A model generated the notes under the pieces. The model did no database searches, was not told where the DNA came from, and was given only the letters and a program-made list of their open reading frames with translations. Positions 18,653-29,435 of a stretch of DNA of 64,000 nucleotides are shown here, piece after piece; the first letter of the stretch is position 1; the number at the start of each line of letters is the position of its first letter. The position numbers and the translations under genes were made by a program. Source of the DNA: Vogesella indigofera (GTDB taxonomy: Bacteria; Pseudomonadota; Gammaproteobacteria; Burkholderiales; Chromobacteriaceae); the NCBI RefSeq assembly GCF_028548395.1, contig NZ_JAQQLA010000007.1:62001-126000 (forward strand), read 5' to 3'.

Positions 18653-20131
18653 TTACTGGTCAAACCAGTGCTCACGAGCCTTCATAATCAAGGCGCGGGC
18701 AGCCTCGGACTCCATGCCGGTCATGTCGACCAGATCGTCAACGGCGAGATCGGCCAGGTCGTCACGGTTAGTCACGCCGTTTTCGGCCAGCTTGCGCAAG
18801 AGCTCGGCATCCATACCTTCCAGATCCTTGAGCTCGTCGGCCACTTCTTCCACTTTTTCTTCCGAGGCAATGGCCAGGGTCAGGATGGCATCGCGGGCCC
18901 GGCTGCGCAGTTCATTCACCAGCGCATCGTCGAAACCTTCGATTTCCAGCATTTCCGCCACTGGCACATACGCCACTTCTTCCAGCGTAGCAAAACCTTC
19001 CTGCACCAGCAGGTTGGCCATGTCTTCATCGACACCAAGATGCTGGATGAAGTGTTCGCGCAGCTTGGCATCTTCTTCCAGATGCTTTTCTTCCGCTTCG
19101 GTCACGGTCAGGATATTCAGACCCCAGCCGGTCAGTTCGGCAGCCAGTTTCACGTTCTGGCCGCTACGGCCGATGGCCAGTGCCAGCTGCTCTTCTTCCA
19201 CCACCACGTCCATATTGTGGTTGTCTTCGTCAATCATGATGCGATTGACTTCGGCAGGCGACAAGGCATTGATGACGAACTGGGCAGGATCCGGCGACCA
19301 CAGCACGATGTCGATACGCTCGCCCGCCAGTTCCTGGGTCACCGCCTGCACGCGCGAACCGCGCATGCCGATGCAGGTACCCTGCGGATCAAGACGCGCA
19401 TCGTTGGATTTCACCGCCATCTTGGCGCGCAGGCCAGGATCACGTGCAGCTTCCTTGATTTCCAGCGTGCCTTCTTCGATTTCCGGCACTTCCAGCTCGA
19501 ACAGCTGAACCAGGAATTCGCGTGCGGTACGCGACAGGATCAGCTGTGGGCCACGGCCCTGACGATCAACACGCATCAGGTAGGCCTTGACGCGGTCACC
19601 AACACGCAGGTTTTCCTTGGGGATCATCTGGTCACGCGGCAGCACCGCTTCCAGACGACCGCACTCGACGATGGCATTGCCGCGCTCGATACGCTTGATG
19701 GTACCGACCACGATGCTCTCGCGGCGCTGCAGGAATTCGCTCAGCAGCTGCTCGCGCTCGGCATCACGGATTTTCTGCAGGATGACCTGCTTGGCGGCCT
19801 GGGCGCCGATACGGCCGAACTCGACCGCTTCCATCGGTTCTTCGATCACGCCATGCAGCTCGATGGCAGGGTCACGCTCGCGCGCCTCTTCCAGGCTCAG
19901 TTCGCGATCTTCGAATTCCAGCGCTTCGGCATCGACCACGGTCCAGCGACGGAAAGTATGGTACTGACCGGTATGACGGTCGATCTCGACACGAATATCC
20001 AGCTCATCTTCATTGAACTTCTTCTTGGTCGCCGAGGCCAGGGCCAGTTCCAGCGCACCGAATACCACTTCACGGCTGACGTTCTTTTCACTTGCCAGTG
20101 CATCCACCAGCAACAAGATTTCACGACTCAT
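18653..20131 (-). CDS. nusA: Transcription termination/antitermination factor NusA
   Basis: A 492-residue RNA polymerase-associated factor that promotes pausing and hairpin termination, and antitermination with other Nus factors. The N-terminal RNAP-binding domain spans about 1-130, S1 about 135-200 and two KH domains about 230-345 ([20 protein letters not shown]). Two acidic C-terminal repeats follow (about 370-490), the arrangement also seen in E. coli, where they contact RNAP alpha and N protein. It lies 54 bases downstream of rimP and in one operon with infB. Confidence 0.98.
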   Translation of the reverse strand: MSREILLLVDALASEKNVSREVVFGALELALASATKKKFNEDELDIRVEIDRHTGQYHTFRRWTVVDAEALEFEDRELSLEEARERDPAIELHGVIEEPMEAVEFGRIGAQAAKQVILQKIRDAEREQLLSEFLQRRESIVVGTIKRIERGNAIVECGRLEAVLPRDQMIPKENLRVGDRVKAYLMRVDRQGRGPQLILSRTAREFLVQLFELEVPEIEEGTLEIKEAARDPGLRAKMAVKSNDARLDPQGTCIGMRGSRVQAVTQELAGERIDIVLWSPDPAQFVINALSPAEVNRIMIDEDNHNMDVVVEEEQLALAIGRSGQNVKLAAELTGWGLNILTVTEAEEKHLEEDAKLREHFIQHLGVDEDMANLLVQEGFATLEEVAYVPVAEMLEIEGFDDALVNELRSRARDAILTLAIASEEKVEEVADELKDLEGMDAELLRKLAENGVTNRDDLADLAVDDLVDMTGMESEAARALIMKAREHWFDQ

Positions 20132-20185
20132 CCAACCCTCCGAATTTCTTCTTTACCTTATATATGCGGCCAACATCCTGCCCGA

Positions 20186-20614
20186 TCAGAACTCAGGCTC
20201 CAGCCTGGCTTTGTCGATATTGGACAGGGGAATGGCCACAGTGCGACCATCTTCGAGCTGAAGCTGCAAGACGCTGTCCTGGATGCCCGCGATACGGCCC
20301 AAGAAACGCTTCTGCTGCTCGACCGGCAAACGGGTTCTTACCTTGGCCAGACTCCCCTGGAAGCGCACATAATCCGCCTCCTTTTTCAAGGGGCGATCAA
20401 GACCCGGCGAGGACACTTCCAGTCGGTCATAGTCGATGTTTTCAACCATGAACAGACGTGTCAGGTGATTACTGGTGCTGACACAATCCTCGACCGTAAT
20501 GCCGCCCGGCTTGTCGATGAATACGCGGAAACCACCACCGGGGGTCAATTCAAAATCAACCAGTTCATACCCCAGACCGGGCAGCGTATTCTCAAGCAGC
20601 AAACGTACATCCAT
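20186..20614 (-). CDS. rimP: Ribosome maturation factor RimP
   Basis: A 142-residue factor for 30S subunit maturation, first gene of the nusA-infB operon. Family motifs [23 protein letters not shown] and SSPGLDRPL are present. Two ATGs compete: 20620 (better spaced to GGAA) and 20614, which matches the usual MDV/MDI family start; I chose the latter, and the difference is two residues. A promoter-like TTTTCA-N17-TATAAT lies 59-87 bases upstream. Confidence 0.96.
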   Translation of the reverse strand: MDVRLLLENTLPGLGYELVDFELTPGGGFRVFIDKPGGITVEDCVSTSNHLTRLFMVENIDYDRLEVSSPGLDRPLKKEADYVRFQGSLAKVRTRLPVEQQKRFLGRIAGIQDSVLQLQLEDGRTVAIPLSNIDKARLEPEF

Positions 20615-20672
20615 GGGCATTCGATTCCAGAAATGAAAAATGGGCGAACCGCCCATCCCTTAAAATGGCGCG

Positions 20673-20701
20673 ATTATACCTGATTTCACGACAGATGAAA
20701 A
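20673..20701 (-). promoter_or_regulatory. Sigma-70 promoter of the rimP-nusA-infB operon
   Basis: On the minus strand TTTTCA (20701-20696) and a perfect TATAAT (20678-20673) are 17 bases apart. It faces rimP and is the only good promoter match in the divergent region between rimP and fadD. Confidence 0.65.
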
Positions 20702-20769
20702 CCAATGCACCAAGTGCACGCCAGAGCCCGCGCTTTGCACTTGTAGTGACATCCTGTACATTTGCAATG

Positions 20770-20791
20770 ATTCCGAACGATCGTTTGGAAT
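20770..20791. promoter_or_regulatory. 22-bp palindromic operator candidate upstream of fadD
   Basis: Two 11-base half sites, ATTCCGAACGA and TCGTTTGGAAT, are mirror images except at one position. The palindrome lies about 100 bases before the fadD start and just after a weak TTGCAC-N16-TACATT promoter match (20735-20762), so a bound repressor would cover the transcription start. A TetR-family fatty-acid regulator is the natural candidate, by analogy with PsrA/FadR-type control of fad genes. The regulator itself is not in the window. Confidence 0.55.
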
Positions 20792-20890
20792 ACAGCTTTG
20801 GATAATGCTAAAAAAGATAGATACAACACACCGCACCGAGGGGCTCGGCTGCGGCATCGCATAAACAGCACGATGGAGAAGCCACACGTT

Positions 20891-22549
20891 ATGGAAAAAA
20901 TCTGGCTAAAAAACTACCAAGCCGGTGTTGCCCACGAGATCGACATCGACGAATTCCAGTCGGTCGTCGAGGTTTTTGAGCGCAGCGTCAACAAATTCCG
21001 CGACCGCCCGGCCATGGCGTGCATGGACAAGATTCTGAGCTACGGCGAGCTGGACACCCTGTCGGCCAATTTTGCCTCCTATCTGCAAAACACCCTGCAA
21101 CTGGCCAAGGGCGCCCGCGTCGCCATCATGATGCCCAACCTGCTGCAGTATCCGGTGGCGGTGTTCGGCATCCTGCGCGCCGGCTGCACCGTGGTCAACG
21201 TCAACCCACTGTACACCCCGCGCGAGCTGGAGCACCAGCTCAAGGATGCCGGCGTCGAAACCATCGTCATCCTGGAGAATTTCGCCGGCGTGCTGGAGGA
21301 CGTGATTGCGCGCACTCCGGTGAAAAACGTGGTGGTTGCCGCCATCGGCGACATGCTCGGCTTCCCCAAGTCGCTGATCGTCAATTTCGTGGTGCGCAAG
21401 ATCAAGAAGATGGTGCCGCCGTGGAATTTGCCGGGTCACACCCGCTTTAACGACACCCTGGCACTGGGCAGCAAGCAGCCGCTGTGCAAGGTTGCCCTCG
21501 GTCATGACGACATCGCCTTCCTGCAGTACACCGGCGGCACCACCGGCGTCGCCAAGGGTGCGATGCTGCTGCACAAGAACATCGTCGCCAACATGCTGCA
21601 GGCCGGCGAATGGGTGAAGCCGGTGGTACGCGAAGGGCAGGAAATCATCATCACCGCCTTGCCGCTGTATCACATCTTCTCGCTGACCGCGAACCTGATG
21701 GTGTTCACCGAGCTGGGGGCACTCAACGTGCTGATCACCAACCCGCGCGACATCCCCGGCTTCATCAAGGAGCTGAAGAAGTACAAGGTCACCGCGATGA
21801 CCGGGGTCAACACCCTGTTCAACGCACTGCTCAACCACCCGGAGTTCAAAACCGTCGACTTCTCCACCTGGCGCTTGGCACTGGGCGGCGGCATGGCGGT
21901 ACAGAAGGCGGTGGCGGAAAAGTGGAAACAGGTCACCGGCACACCGCTGATCGAAGCCTACGGCCTGACCGAAACCAGCCCCGCTGCCTGCATCAATCCG
22001 CTGGATCTGAAGGAATACAACGGCACCATCGGCGTGCCGGTCCCGTCCACCGAGATCGAACTGCGTGACAACGACGGCAAGCCGGTGGCGCGCGGCGAGG
22101 CTGGCGAGCTGTGCATTCGCGGCCCGCAGGTGATGAAAGGCTACTGGAACCGCCCTGACGAGACCGCCAAGGTCATCGACAGCCAGGGCTTCCTCGCCAC
22201 CGGCGACGTCGCCGTGATTACCGACGACGGCTTCGTGAAGCTGGTCGACCGCAAGAAGGACATGATCCTGGTGTCCGGCTTCAACGTGTACCCGAATGAA
22301 ATCGAAGACGTGGTGGCCATGCACCCGGGAGTACTGGAAGTGGCCTGCGTCGGCGTCCCCGACGACAAGTCCGGCGAAGTGGTCAAGGTCTTCGTGGTGC
22401 GCAAGGACATGAGCCTGAACGAGAAGGACATCATCGAGCACTGCAAGACCAACCTGACCGGCTACAAGGTGCCGAAGGCGGTCGAGTTCCGCAACGAACT
22501 GCCAAAAACCAATGTCGGCAAGATCCTGCGCCGCGCGCTGCGCGCCTGA
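20891..22549 (+). CDS. fadD: Long-chain fatty acid-CoA ligase FadD
   Basis: A 552-residue long-chain acyl-CoA synthetase, the step that activates exogenous fatty acids for beta-oxidation at the inner membrane face. It is very close to E. coli FadD along its length: MMPNLLQYPVA, the AMP-binding loop YTGGTTGVAKGA (~213-224), AYGLTETSP, the FACS-like region DRKKDMILVSGFNVYPNE and the C-terminal lysine in NVGKILRR. The ATG at 20891 matches the E. coli start (MKKVWL against MEKIWL); ATG 20873 is an alternative with no ribosome site. Probably controlled through the palindrome at 20770-20791. Confidence 0.95.
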   Translation: MEKIWLKNYQAGVAHEIDIDEFQSVVEVFERSVNKFRDRPAMACMDKILSYGELDTLSANFASYLQNTLQLAKGARVAIMMPNLLQYPVAVFGILRAGCTVVNVNPLYTPRELEHQLKDAGVETIVILENFAGVLEDVIARTPVKNVVVAAIGDMLGFPKSLIVNFVVRKIKKMVPPWNLPGHTRFNDTLALGSKQPLCKVALGHDDIAFLQYTGGTTGVAKGAMLLHKNIVANMLQAGEWVKPVVREGQEIIITALPLYHIFSLTANLMVFTELGALNVLITNPRDIPGFIKELKKYKVTAMTGVNTLFNALLNHPEFKTVDFSTWRLALGGGMAVQKAVAEKWKQVTGTPLIEAYGLTETSPAACINPLDLKEYNGTIGVPVPSTEIELRDNDGKPVARGEAGELCIRGPQVMKGYWNRPDETAKVIDSQGFLATGDVAVITDDGFVKLVDRKKDMILVSGFNVYPNEIEDVVAMHPGVLEVACVGVPDDKSGEVVKVFVVRKDMSLNEKDIIEHCKTNLTGYKVPKAVEFRNELPKTNVGKILRRALRA

Positions 22550-22571
22550 CACCTTCGCACCTGTCACCAAC

Positions 22572-22596
22572 AACCCGCCGCCTCGGCGGGTTTTTT
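22572..22596 (+). terminator. Terminator of fadD
   Basis: CCCGCCG/CGGCGGG stem with a 3-base loop followed by six T residues, 22 bases after the fadD stop. Confidence 0.9.
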
Positions 22597-22676
22597 CATG
22601 GCCAAGCTCTCTACAGCCAGCCCCCATTCGGGCTAGACTAGCGCCACCCGAGGCGACCACAAGGCAACCTGCAACC

Positions 22677-23798
22677 ATGCTCATGCTCCCGTTCCTGAAA
22701 CTGATGGCCGACAAGAAGGCCAGCGACCTGTTTTTCAGCTGCGGCGCCCCACCGCAAATCAAGATCGACGGCCATACCCTGCCGGTCAACGACAAGCCGC
22801 TGAGCGCGGAAAACGTGCAACGCCTCGCCCACAGCCTGATGAGCCCGGAGCAGATCGACGAATTCGAACGCGAGCTGGAGATGAACTTCGGTACCGCGGT
22901 AGACGAGTTGGGCAACTACCGCGTCAATATCTTCCGCCAGCGCGGCAGCATCGGCATCGTCATCCGTTACATCGCACCGAAGATCCCGTCGCTGGGTCAG
23001 CTCAACCTGCCGGAAACGCTGAGGGAGCTGACCTCGCTCAAGCGCGGCCTGATCTTTGTCGTCGGCGCCACCGGCTCCGGCAAGAGCTCGACGGTGGCGG
23101 CGATGATCGAACAGCGCAATCAGACGCAGACCGGCCACATCCTGACGGTGGAAGACCCCATCGAATTCATCTTCGAACACAAGCGCTCGCTGGTGAATCA
23201 GCGCGAAATCGGCGTCGACACCCACAGCTACCAGAACGCGCTGAAAAGCGCGATGCGCGAGGCGCCGGACGTGCTGATGATCGGCGAGATCCGCGACGCC
23301 GAAACGCTGACCCACGCCATCAACTACGCCCAATCCGGCCACCTGTGCATCTCCACCCTGCACGGCAACAACAGCTACCACGCGCTGAACCGCATCATCA
23401 GCTTCTTCCCGCTGGAAAACCGCAGCGCGCTGCTGATGGACCTGTCGGCCGCGCTGAAGGCGGTGATCTCACAACGCCTGATCCCCGCCAGCGACGGCAA
23501 ACGCCGCCCGGCGCTGGAGGTGCTGATCAACACCTCGCACATTGCCGACCTGATCCGCAACGGCGAGATCGACAAGATCAAGGAGGCCATCGAGGCCAGC
23601 ATGACCGAGGGCGCGCAGACTTTCGAACAGTCGCTGTTCCGCCTGTACAAGGATGGCCTGATCTCGCTGGAAGAAGCACTGCACAACGCCGACTCGCCGA
23701 CCAACCTGTACTGGCTGATCAACCACGACAACAGCAAGCCGGAAGACAGCAAGCCGGAAGACGGCGAAAGCTTTGCCGGCTTTACCCTATCCCACTGA
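22677..23798 (+). CDS. pilU: Type IV pilus retraction ATPase PilU
   Basis: A 373-residue hexameric secretion-type ATPase that helps PilT retract type IV pili, acting in twitching and DNA uptake. The N-terminal PAS-like domain (LPFLKLMADKKASDLFF) is followed by Walker A GATGSGKSS (~130-138), an Asp box (VEDPIEF), Walker B (LMIGEIRDAET) and a His box (STLHGNN). The opening residues and the Ser/Lys/Asp-rich tail favour PilU over PilT. ATG 22677 was taken as start; 22683 is possible. PilT is not next to it, unlike the common pilT-pilU pair. Promoter and ribosome site are weak. Confidence 0.9.
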   Translation: MLMLPFLKLMADKKASDLFFSCGAPPQIKIDGHTLPVNDKPLSAENVQRLAHSLMSPEQIDEFERELEMNFGTAVDELGNYRVNIFRQRGSIGIVIRYIAPKIPSLGQLNLPETLRELTSLKRGLIFVVGATGSGKSSTVAAMIEQRNQTQTGHILTVEDPIEFIFEHKRSLVNQREIGVDTHSYQNALKSAMREAPDVLMIGEIRDAETLTHAINYAQSGHLCISTLHGNNSYHALNRIISFFPLENRSALLMDLSAALKAVISQRLIPASDGKRRPALEVLINTSHIADLIRNGEIDKIKEAIEASMTEGAQTFEQSLFRLYKDGLISLEEALHNADSPTNLYWLINHDNSKPEDSKPEDGESFAGFTLSH

Positions 23799-23823
23799 AC
23801 CACAGCCGACGATTACACCCACC

Positions 23824-25298
<1,475 letters not shown>

Positions 25299-25314
25299 GC
25301 ACAAGATCGGCCGC

Positions 25315-25345
25315 AAAAAAGCCGCCCGGACCGGGCGGCTTTTTC
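25315..25345. terminator. Bidirectional terminator between dapE and recR
   Basis: GCCGCCCGG/CCGGGCGGC stem with a single-base loop, flanked by A6 and T5 runs, so it can act in both directions between convergent genes. Confidence 0.9.
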
Positions 25346-25360
25346 ATGGCCGACAAGCAT

Positions 25361-25960
25361 TCAGCTCAACGTGCGCCGCTCGTACATCGCCTGCGCCAGC
25401 GTACCCGGATCGACATACTCCAGCTCGCCGCCGACCGGCATGCCGCGCGCGATGCGCGTCACCTTCAGCCCCTGCGCCTTCAGCATTTCCGCGATCAGGT
25501 GCGCGGTGACCTCGCCTTCGGCGGTGAAGTTGGTGGCCACGATCACCTCGGTCACCACGCCGTCACAGGCGCGCGCGATCAGCCGCTCCAGGTCGATGTC
25601 CTTGGGACCGACCCCGTCCATCGGCGACAACCGTCCCATCAGCACGAAGTAGAGGCCGTCGTAACAGCGGGTCTGCTCCAGCATCAGCAGGTCGGCCGGC
25701 ATCTCCACCACGCACAGCACTTCCTGCCGGCGCTTGTCATCGGCGCAGACATTGCACAGCGGCGTCTCGCTGAAGGTGTGGCAGCGCTCGCAGTGGCGCA
25801 GATTGAGCAGCGCCCGATCCAGCGCCCGCGCCAGCTTGTCGGCGCCGGCCTTGTCGCGTTGCAGCAGATGAAAGGCCATGCGCTGCGCCGACTTGGGGCC
25901 GACGCCGGGCAGCACTTTCAGCGCGGCGATCAGTTGATCGAGGGACGGTGGATTTTTCAT
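25361..25960 (-). CDS. recR: Recombination protein RecR
   Basis: A 199-residue protein of the RecFOR pathway that loads RecA at single-strand gaps. It has an N-terminal helix-hairpin-helix ([17 protein letters not shown]), a four-cysteine zinc finger (CERC and CNVC, about 57-72), a Toprim domain (about 80-175) and a C-terminal Walker-like segment. It is third in the dnaX-ybaB-recR run; an inverted pair of the 13-mer separates it from ybaB. Confidence 0.97.
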   Translation of the reverse strand: MKNPPSLDQLIAALKVLPGVGPKSAQRMAFHLLQRDKAGADKLARALDRALLNLRHCERCHTFSETPLCNVCADDKRRQEVLCVVEMPADLLMLEQTRCYDGLYFVLMGRLSPMDGVGPKDIDLERLIARACDGVVTEVIVATNFTAEGEVTAHLIAEMLKAQGLKVTRIARGMPVGGELEYVDPGTLAQAMYERRTLS

Positions 25961-25982
25961 GACAGGACCTGTTGATCACAAA

Positions 25983-26023
25983 AAAGGTTGGCCGCAAGCA
26001 CGCACGGCTTGCGGCCAACCTTT
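25983..26023 (-). terminator. Inverted pair of the 13-mer repeat between ybaB and recR
   Basis: Opposed copies (25984-25996 and 26010-26022) give a perfect 17-bp stem with a 7-base loop, with a run of A/T at the recR side. It would reduce recR expression relative to dnaX-ybaB, or it marks a boundary with its own recR promoter. Confidence 0.55.
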
Positions 26024-26036
26024 GTCGGGGCATGAC

Positions 26037-26375
26037 TCAGAACGGTAGTTTCATCCCGGCCGGCAGGTTCATGCCGGCGGTAAAGCCGGACATGCGCTCC
26101 TGCGACAGCGCATCGGCCTTGCGGCTGGCGTCGTTGAAGGCCGCCGCGATCAGGTCTTCCAGCATTTCCTTGTCTTCCTTGGCATCTTCCAGCAGGCTGT
26201 CGTCGATGCTGACGCGCTTCACGTCGTGGCTGCAGGTCATCACCACCTTGACCAGACCGGCGCCGGACTGGCCCTCGATCTCGACCTTGGCCAGTTCTTC
26301 CTGCGCCTTTTTCATGTTTTCCTGCATTTGCTGGGCCTGTTTCATCAGACCCGCGATTCCGGCTTTACCAAACAT
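26037..26375 (-). CDS. ybaB: Nucleoid-associated protein YbaB/EbfC
   Basis: A 112-residue homodimeric DNA-binding protein of the EbfC/YbaB family. The N-terminal coiled-coil helix is Gln/Met/Lys rich ([18 protein letters not shown]) and the rest matches the family ([18 protein letters not shown]). Family members bind DNA with low specificity and help organise the nucleoid. It starts 4 bases after the dnaX stop, so it is coupled to dnaX. Confidence 0.95.
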   Translation of the reverse strand: MFGKAGIAGLMKQAQQMQENMKKAQEELAKVEIEGQSGAGLVKVVMTCSHDVKRVSIDDSLLEDAKEDKEMLEDLIAAAFNDASRKADALSQERMSGFTAGMNLPAGMKLPF

Positions 26376-26379
26376 CGTC

Positions 26380-28341
26380 TTACTCCTGAACGGGTTGTAT
26401 CGTCTCGGCCAGCAAGGTCGCGCCCATTTCCTGCACGAGTTGCTGTACCACCTTATCGTTTTGCATGATCAGCCTGGCCTCGGCCAGCTGCTCGCGCTTG
26501 AAGCGGGCGTCCCGCATCGCCGGGGTTTCCACATCCAGCGTCTCGATCGACACGCTGATCTGTACCGCACGGCCCAGATGCTCGCCCAGCACCGTGCGTA
26601 GTTTGTCCTGAAAATCGCGGCCCGCCATATTGCGGAACGCCTCCGGCACAGCAAGGTGGAACACCTCGCCGTCCCACTGTTTCAGCGCGGCGTTCTGCGC
26701 CAGCATGCGCGCGGCGCCCATCCTGGCCCCCAGCTGGCCGATCAGCGCCGACCAGTCGCCATCGAAGACTATGACCGCCGGCTGCGCCAGTGTGGCGTCG
26801 GCTTCCGCCTGCAACAGCGCGTACTCGGCCAGTTCGCCGTCGGCGTCGCCGGCTGCCGGCAGCTCGACCATCTCTTCGTCGACCGTATCGGCCGCGTCAG
26901 CCTCATCGGCCACCGTCACCGTTGGCGCGCTCGCTACGCTTACTGCCGCTGGCTCTGCCACCGGCGCCTCGTGCCACGGCGCCAGATCGGCCGGTGGTGG
27001 GGGTGGCGTGACATCAGCCGCTGGCGGCGCGACGGCCGGCGTCGCCGCAGGGGCGGGCTCGGGTTCCGTTTCTGCCGCCGGCAGCGGCTCGGCGGCGGCG
27101 GCAGGCGTCACCGCCGACTTGCCGCCGATATTGGCCAGCAGCGCGCGCGCCGGCGATGGCGCCGCCGTTGCCGGCGCAAGGTTGGCCACAGGCTGTGGCG
27201 CGCCCGGTGCCGGGCGGTTCTGCGCAGCGGCACGCGGCGCCACGTCGGCGCCACCCTGTGCCGGATGGAAGGCCAGCATGCGCAGCATGGTCATGCTGAA
27301 GCCGGCGTGTTCGTCCGGCGCCAGCGCCAGATCGCGACGGCCATGCAGCGCGATCTGGTAGTAAAGCTGTACGTCCTCGGCGCCTAGGCGCTGCGCGAGG
27401 GCAAACAGCGCGTCGCGCTCCGGCTCGTCGGCGGCGATGGCGTCCGGCACCGTCTGCGCCAATGCCAGCTGGTGCAGCAGCATCGCCAGCTCCGCCAGCG
27501 CGCTGTCGAAACCGATACCGCGCGCCACCAGCGCTTCCACTTCCTGCATCAGGCGCGCGCCGTCGGCATCGGCCAGCGCCTCCAGCAGGGCAAACAGGTA
27601 GCGCTGGTCGACCGCGCCCAGCATCGCACGCACGCCGTCTTCGCGCACGTCGCCGACACCGTAGGCGATGGCCTGATCCAGCAGCGACAGCGCATCGCGC
27701 ATCGAGCCGGCGGCGGCGCGGCCCAGCAGCGCCAGCGCCGGTGCCTCGAAGCTCACGCCCTCGGTGTCCAGCACGTGCGCCAGATGACCTGCCACCTGCT
27801 GCGGCGTCATGTTGCGCAGGCTGAACTGCAGGCAGCGCGACAGCACCGTGACCGGCACTTTTTGCGGGTCGGTGGTGGCGAGGATGAACTTGACGTGTGC
27901 TGGCGGCTCTTCCAGCGTCTTCAGCATCGCGTTGAAGGCACTCTTGGACAGCATGTGCACTTCGTCGATGATGTAGACCTTGAAACGGCCCATGGTCGGC
28001 GTGTACTGCGCGTTTTCCAGCACTTCGCGGATGTTGTCGATGCCGGTATTGGATGCGGCGTCTATTTCCAGCAGGTCGACAAAGCGACCGGCATCAATCT
28101 GGGTGCAGGCCTGGCACACACCGCACGGCTCGGCGGTGGTGCCGGTCTCGCAGTTCAGGCTCTTGGCCAGGATGCGGGCAATGGTGGTCTTGCCCACGCC
28201 GCGGGTACCGGTCAGCAGGTAGGCGTGGTGCAGGCGCGATTCTTTCAGCGCATTGCTGAGCGCGCGCACCACGTGTTCCTGGCCGACCAGATCGGCGAAG
28301 CGTTTGGGGCGCCATTTGCGGGCGAGAACTTGATAGGTCAT
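26380..28341 (-). CDS. dnaX: DNA polymerase III subunit tau (and gamma)
   Basis: A 653-residue clamp-loader ATPase. Domains I-III (about 1-365) carry Walker [10 protein letters not shown] near 45-53, a zinc module (cysteines in [18 protein letters not shown] near 64-79), Walker B (DEVHML) and the SRC sensor. A long Ala/Pro-rich linker (about 370-490) leads to the C-terminal domain that binds DnaB and the polymerase. I saw no A-rich slippery site in the linker like the one that makes gamma in E. coli, so a short form is not supported here. It is the first gene of dnaX-ybaB-recR. Confidence 0.97.
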   Translation of the reverse strand: MTYQVLARKWRPKRFADLVGQEHVVRALSNALKESRLHHAYLLTGTRGVGKTTIARILAKSLNCETGTTAEPCGVCQACTQIDAGRFVDLLEIDAASNTGIDNIREVLENAQYTPTMGRFKVYIIDEVHMLSKSAFNAMLKTLEEPPAHVKFILATTDPQKVPVTVLSRCLQFSLRNMTPQQVAGHLAHVLDTEGVSFEAPALALLGRAAAGSMRDALSLLDQAIAYGVGDVREDGVRAMLGAVDQRYLFALLEALADADGARLMQEVEALVARGIGFDSALAELAMLLHQLALAQTVPDAIAADEPERDALFALAQRLGAEDVQLYYQIALHGRRDLALAPDEHAGFSMTMLRMLAFHPAQGGADVAPRAAAQNRPAPGAPQPVANLAPATAAPSPARALLANIGGKSAVTPAAAAEPLPAAETEPEPAPAATPAVAPPAADVTPPPPPADLAPWHEAPVAEPAAVSVASAPTVTVADEADAADTVDEEMVELPAAGDADGELAEYALLQAEADATLAQPAVIVFDGDWSALIGQLGARMGAARMLAQNAALKQWDGEVFHLAVPEAFRNMAGRDFQDKLRTVLGEHLGRAVQISVSIETLDVETPAMRDARFKREQLAEARLIMQNDKVVQQLVQEMGATLLAETIQPVQE

Positions 28342-28371
28342 GGCGGGCGATTCTAGCAGTTTGCGCCCGAT

Positions 28372-29388
28372 TCAGGGAGCAGGCGTGGCGGCAAAACGCG
28401 TCGCCAGGTAGCGGTTGCGGATTTCCTGCGCCAGCTCGTGCGCCACCATCGCGTACAGCATGCTCTTGTTGTAGCGGGTGATGGTGTAGAAATTATTGAG
28501 CCCCAGCCAGTAGCGCACCTCGCCCGGCGCCACCTCCAGCGCGAACAGCACCGCCTTGGCGTCGTCACGCACCGGCGCCTGCGGCGACACCCCCAGCGCC
28601 TTCAGCTCGGCCACGCTGTAGTGCAGGTTGAATTTGTCGGCCAGCAACTTGTCCAGCGCCTCGCCCGGTGCCACCTCGGCCGGCACCACCACGTCGTCGC
28701 CACCCAGCCAGCCGTGCAGCTGGAAGTAGTTACCGACGCTGCCGATGGCGTCAACGCGGTTGCTCCAGATATCGCGATGGCCGTCACCGTCGAAATCCAC
28801 CGCCCACTTGCGGAAGCTGGACGGCATGAACTGCGGCAGCCCCATCGCCCCGGCGTAGCTGCCCTTCAGCGACAAGGCGTTGACGTTCTCGCTGCGCGCC
28901 AGCAGCAGCAGCTCGGTCAGCTCGTCGCGGAAGAACGCGGCGCGGCGCGGATAGTCGAAGGCCAGCGTGGACAACGCATCGGCCAGGCGAAAGCTGCCGG
29001 TGTTGCCGCCGTAGCGGGTCTCGATGCCAATGATGGCGACGATCATTTCCGGCGCGACATGGTATTGCTGCTCGGCGCGGCGCAGCGCGTCCTCGTTGGC
29101 CTGCCAGAACGCCACGCCCTCGCCCATCAGCCGCTCGCTGTAGAAATTGGGACGGAACTGGTACCACGGCCGCGCAGTAGACGGGCGGTCCATGATGTTG
29201 ATGATGTTCGGCTTGAGTTCGACATTGGCGAACACCGCCTCCAGCTCCGGCCGCGTCAGCGCACCGGCGGCGACCTGTTCGTCGATGTAGCGCTGCACGT
29301 CCTGGCGCGCCAGAAAGGCGGCATCGGCACGGGCCAGCGCGGCGCACAGCGCCAGCAGGGACAACAGCATCTTGGGCAGAAAAGACAT
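28372..29388 (-). CDS. mltB: Lytic murein transglycosylase B
   Basis: A 338-residue periplasmic enzyme that cleaves peptidoglycan between MurNAc and GlcNAc with formation of a 1,6-anhydro ring. A signal peptide is clear (MSFLPKMLLSLLALCAALARADA), with no lipobox, so this form is soluble unlike E. coli MltB. The catalytic glutamate sits in GIETRYGG, and GAMGLPQFMPSS and FDGDGHRDIW are family motifs. The start ATG at 29388 was chosen for the signal peptide; longer upstream reading is Arg-rich and antisense to hrcA. It follows hrcA on the same strand after 47 bases. Confidence 0.93.
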   Translation of the reverse strand: MSFLPKMLLSLLALCAALARADAAFLARQDVQRYIDEQVAAGALTRPELEAVFANVELKPNIINIMDRPSTARPWYQFRPNFYSERLMGEGVAFWQANEDALRRAEQQYHVAPEMIVAIIGIETRYGGNTGSFRLADALSTLAFDYPRRAAFFRDELTELLLLARSENVNALSLKGSYAGAMGLPQFMPSSFRKWAVDFDGDGHRDIWSNRVDAIGSVGNYFQLHGWLGGDDVVVPAEVAPGEALDKLLADKFNLHYSVAELKALGVSPQAPVRDDAKAVLFALEVAPGEVRYWLGLNNFYTITRYNKSMLYAMVAHELAQEIRNRYLATRFAATPAP

Positions 29389-29402
29389 GGCGGATCCGTC
29401 AA

Positions 29403-29415
29403 AAGGTTGGCCGCA
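29403..29415 (-). repeat. Single intergenic copy of the 13-mer repeat
   Basis: Exact AAGGTTGGCCGCA in the 47-base gap between hrcA and mltB. Confidence 0.8.
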
Positions 29416-29435
29416 AGGCGGCCGGTGATTGAATT

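Noticed and set aside
26380..28341. A programmed frameshift in dnaX producing gamma
   Set aside because: The only A5 run lies in the ATPase domain, not near the end of domain III, and no downstream stem with an early stop was recognised.
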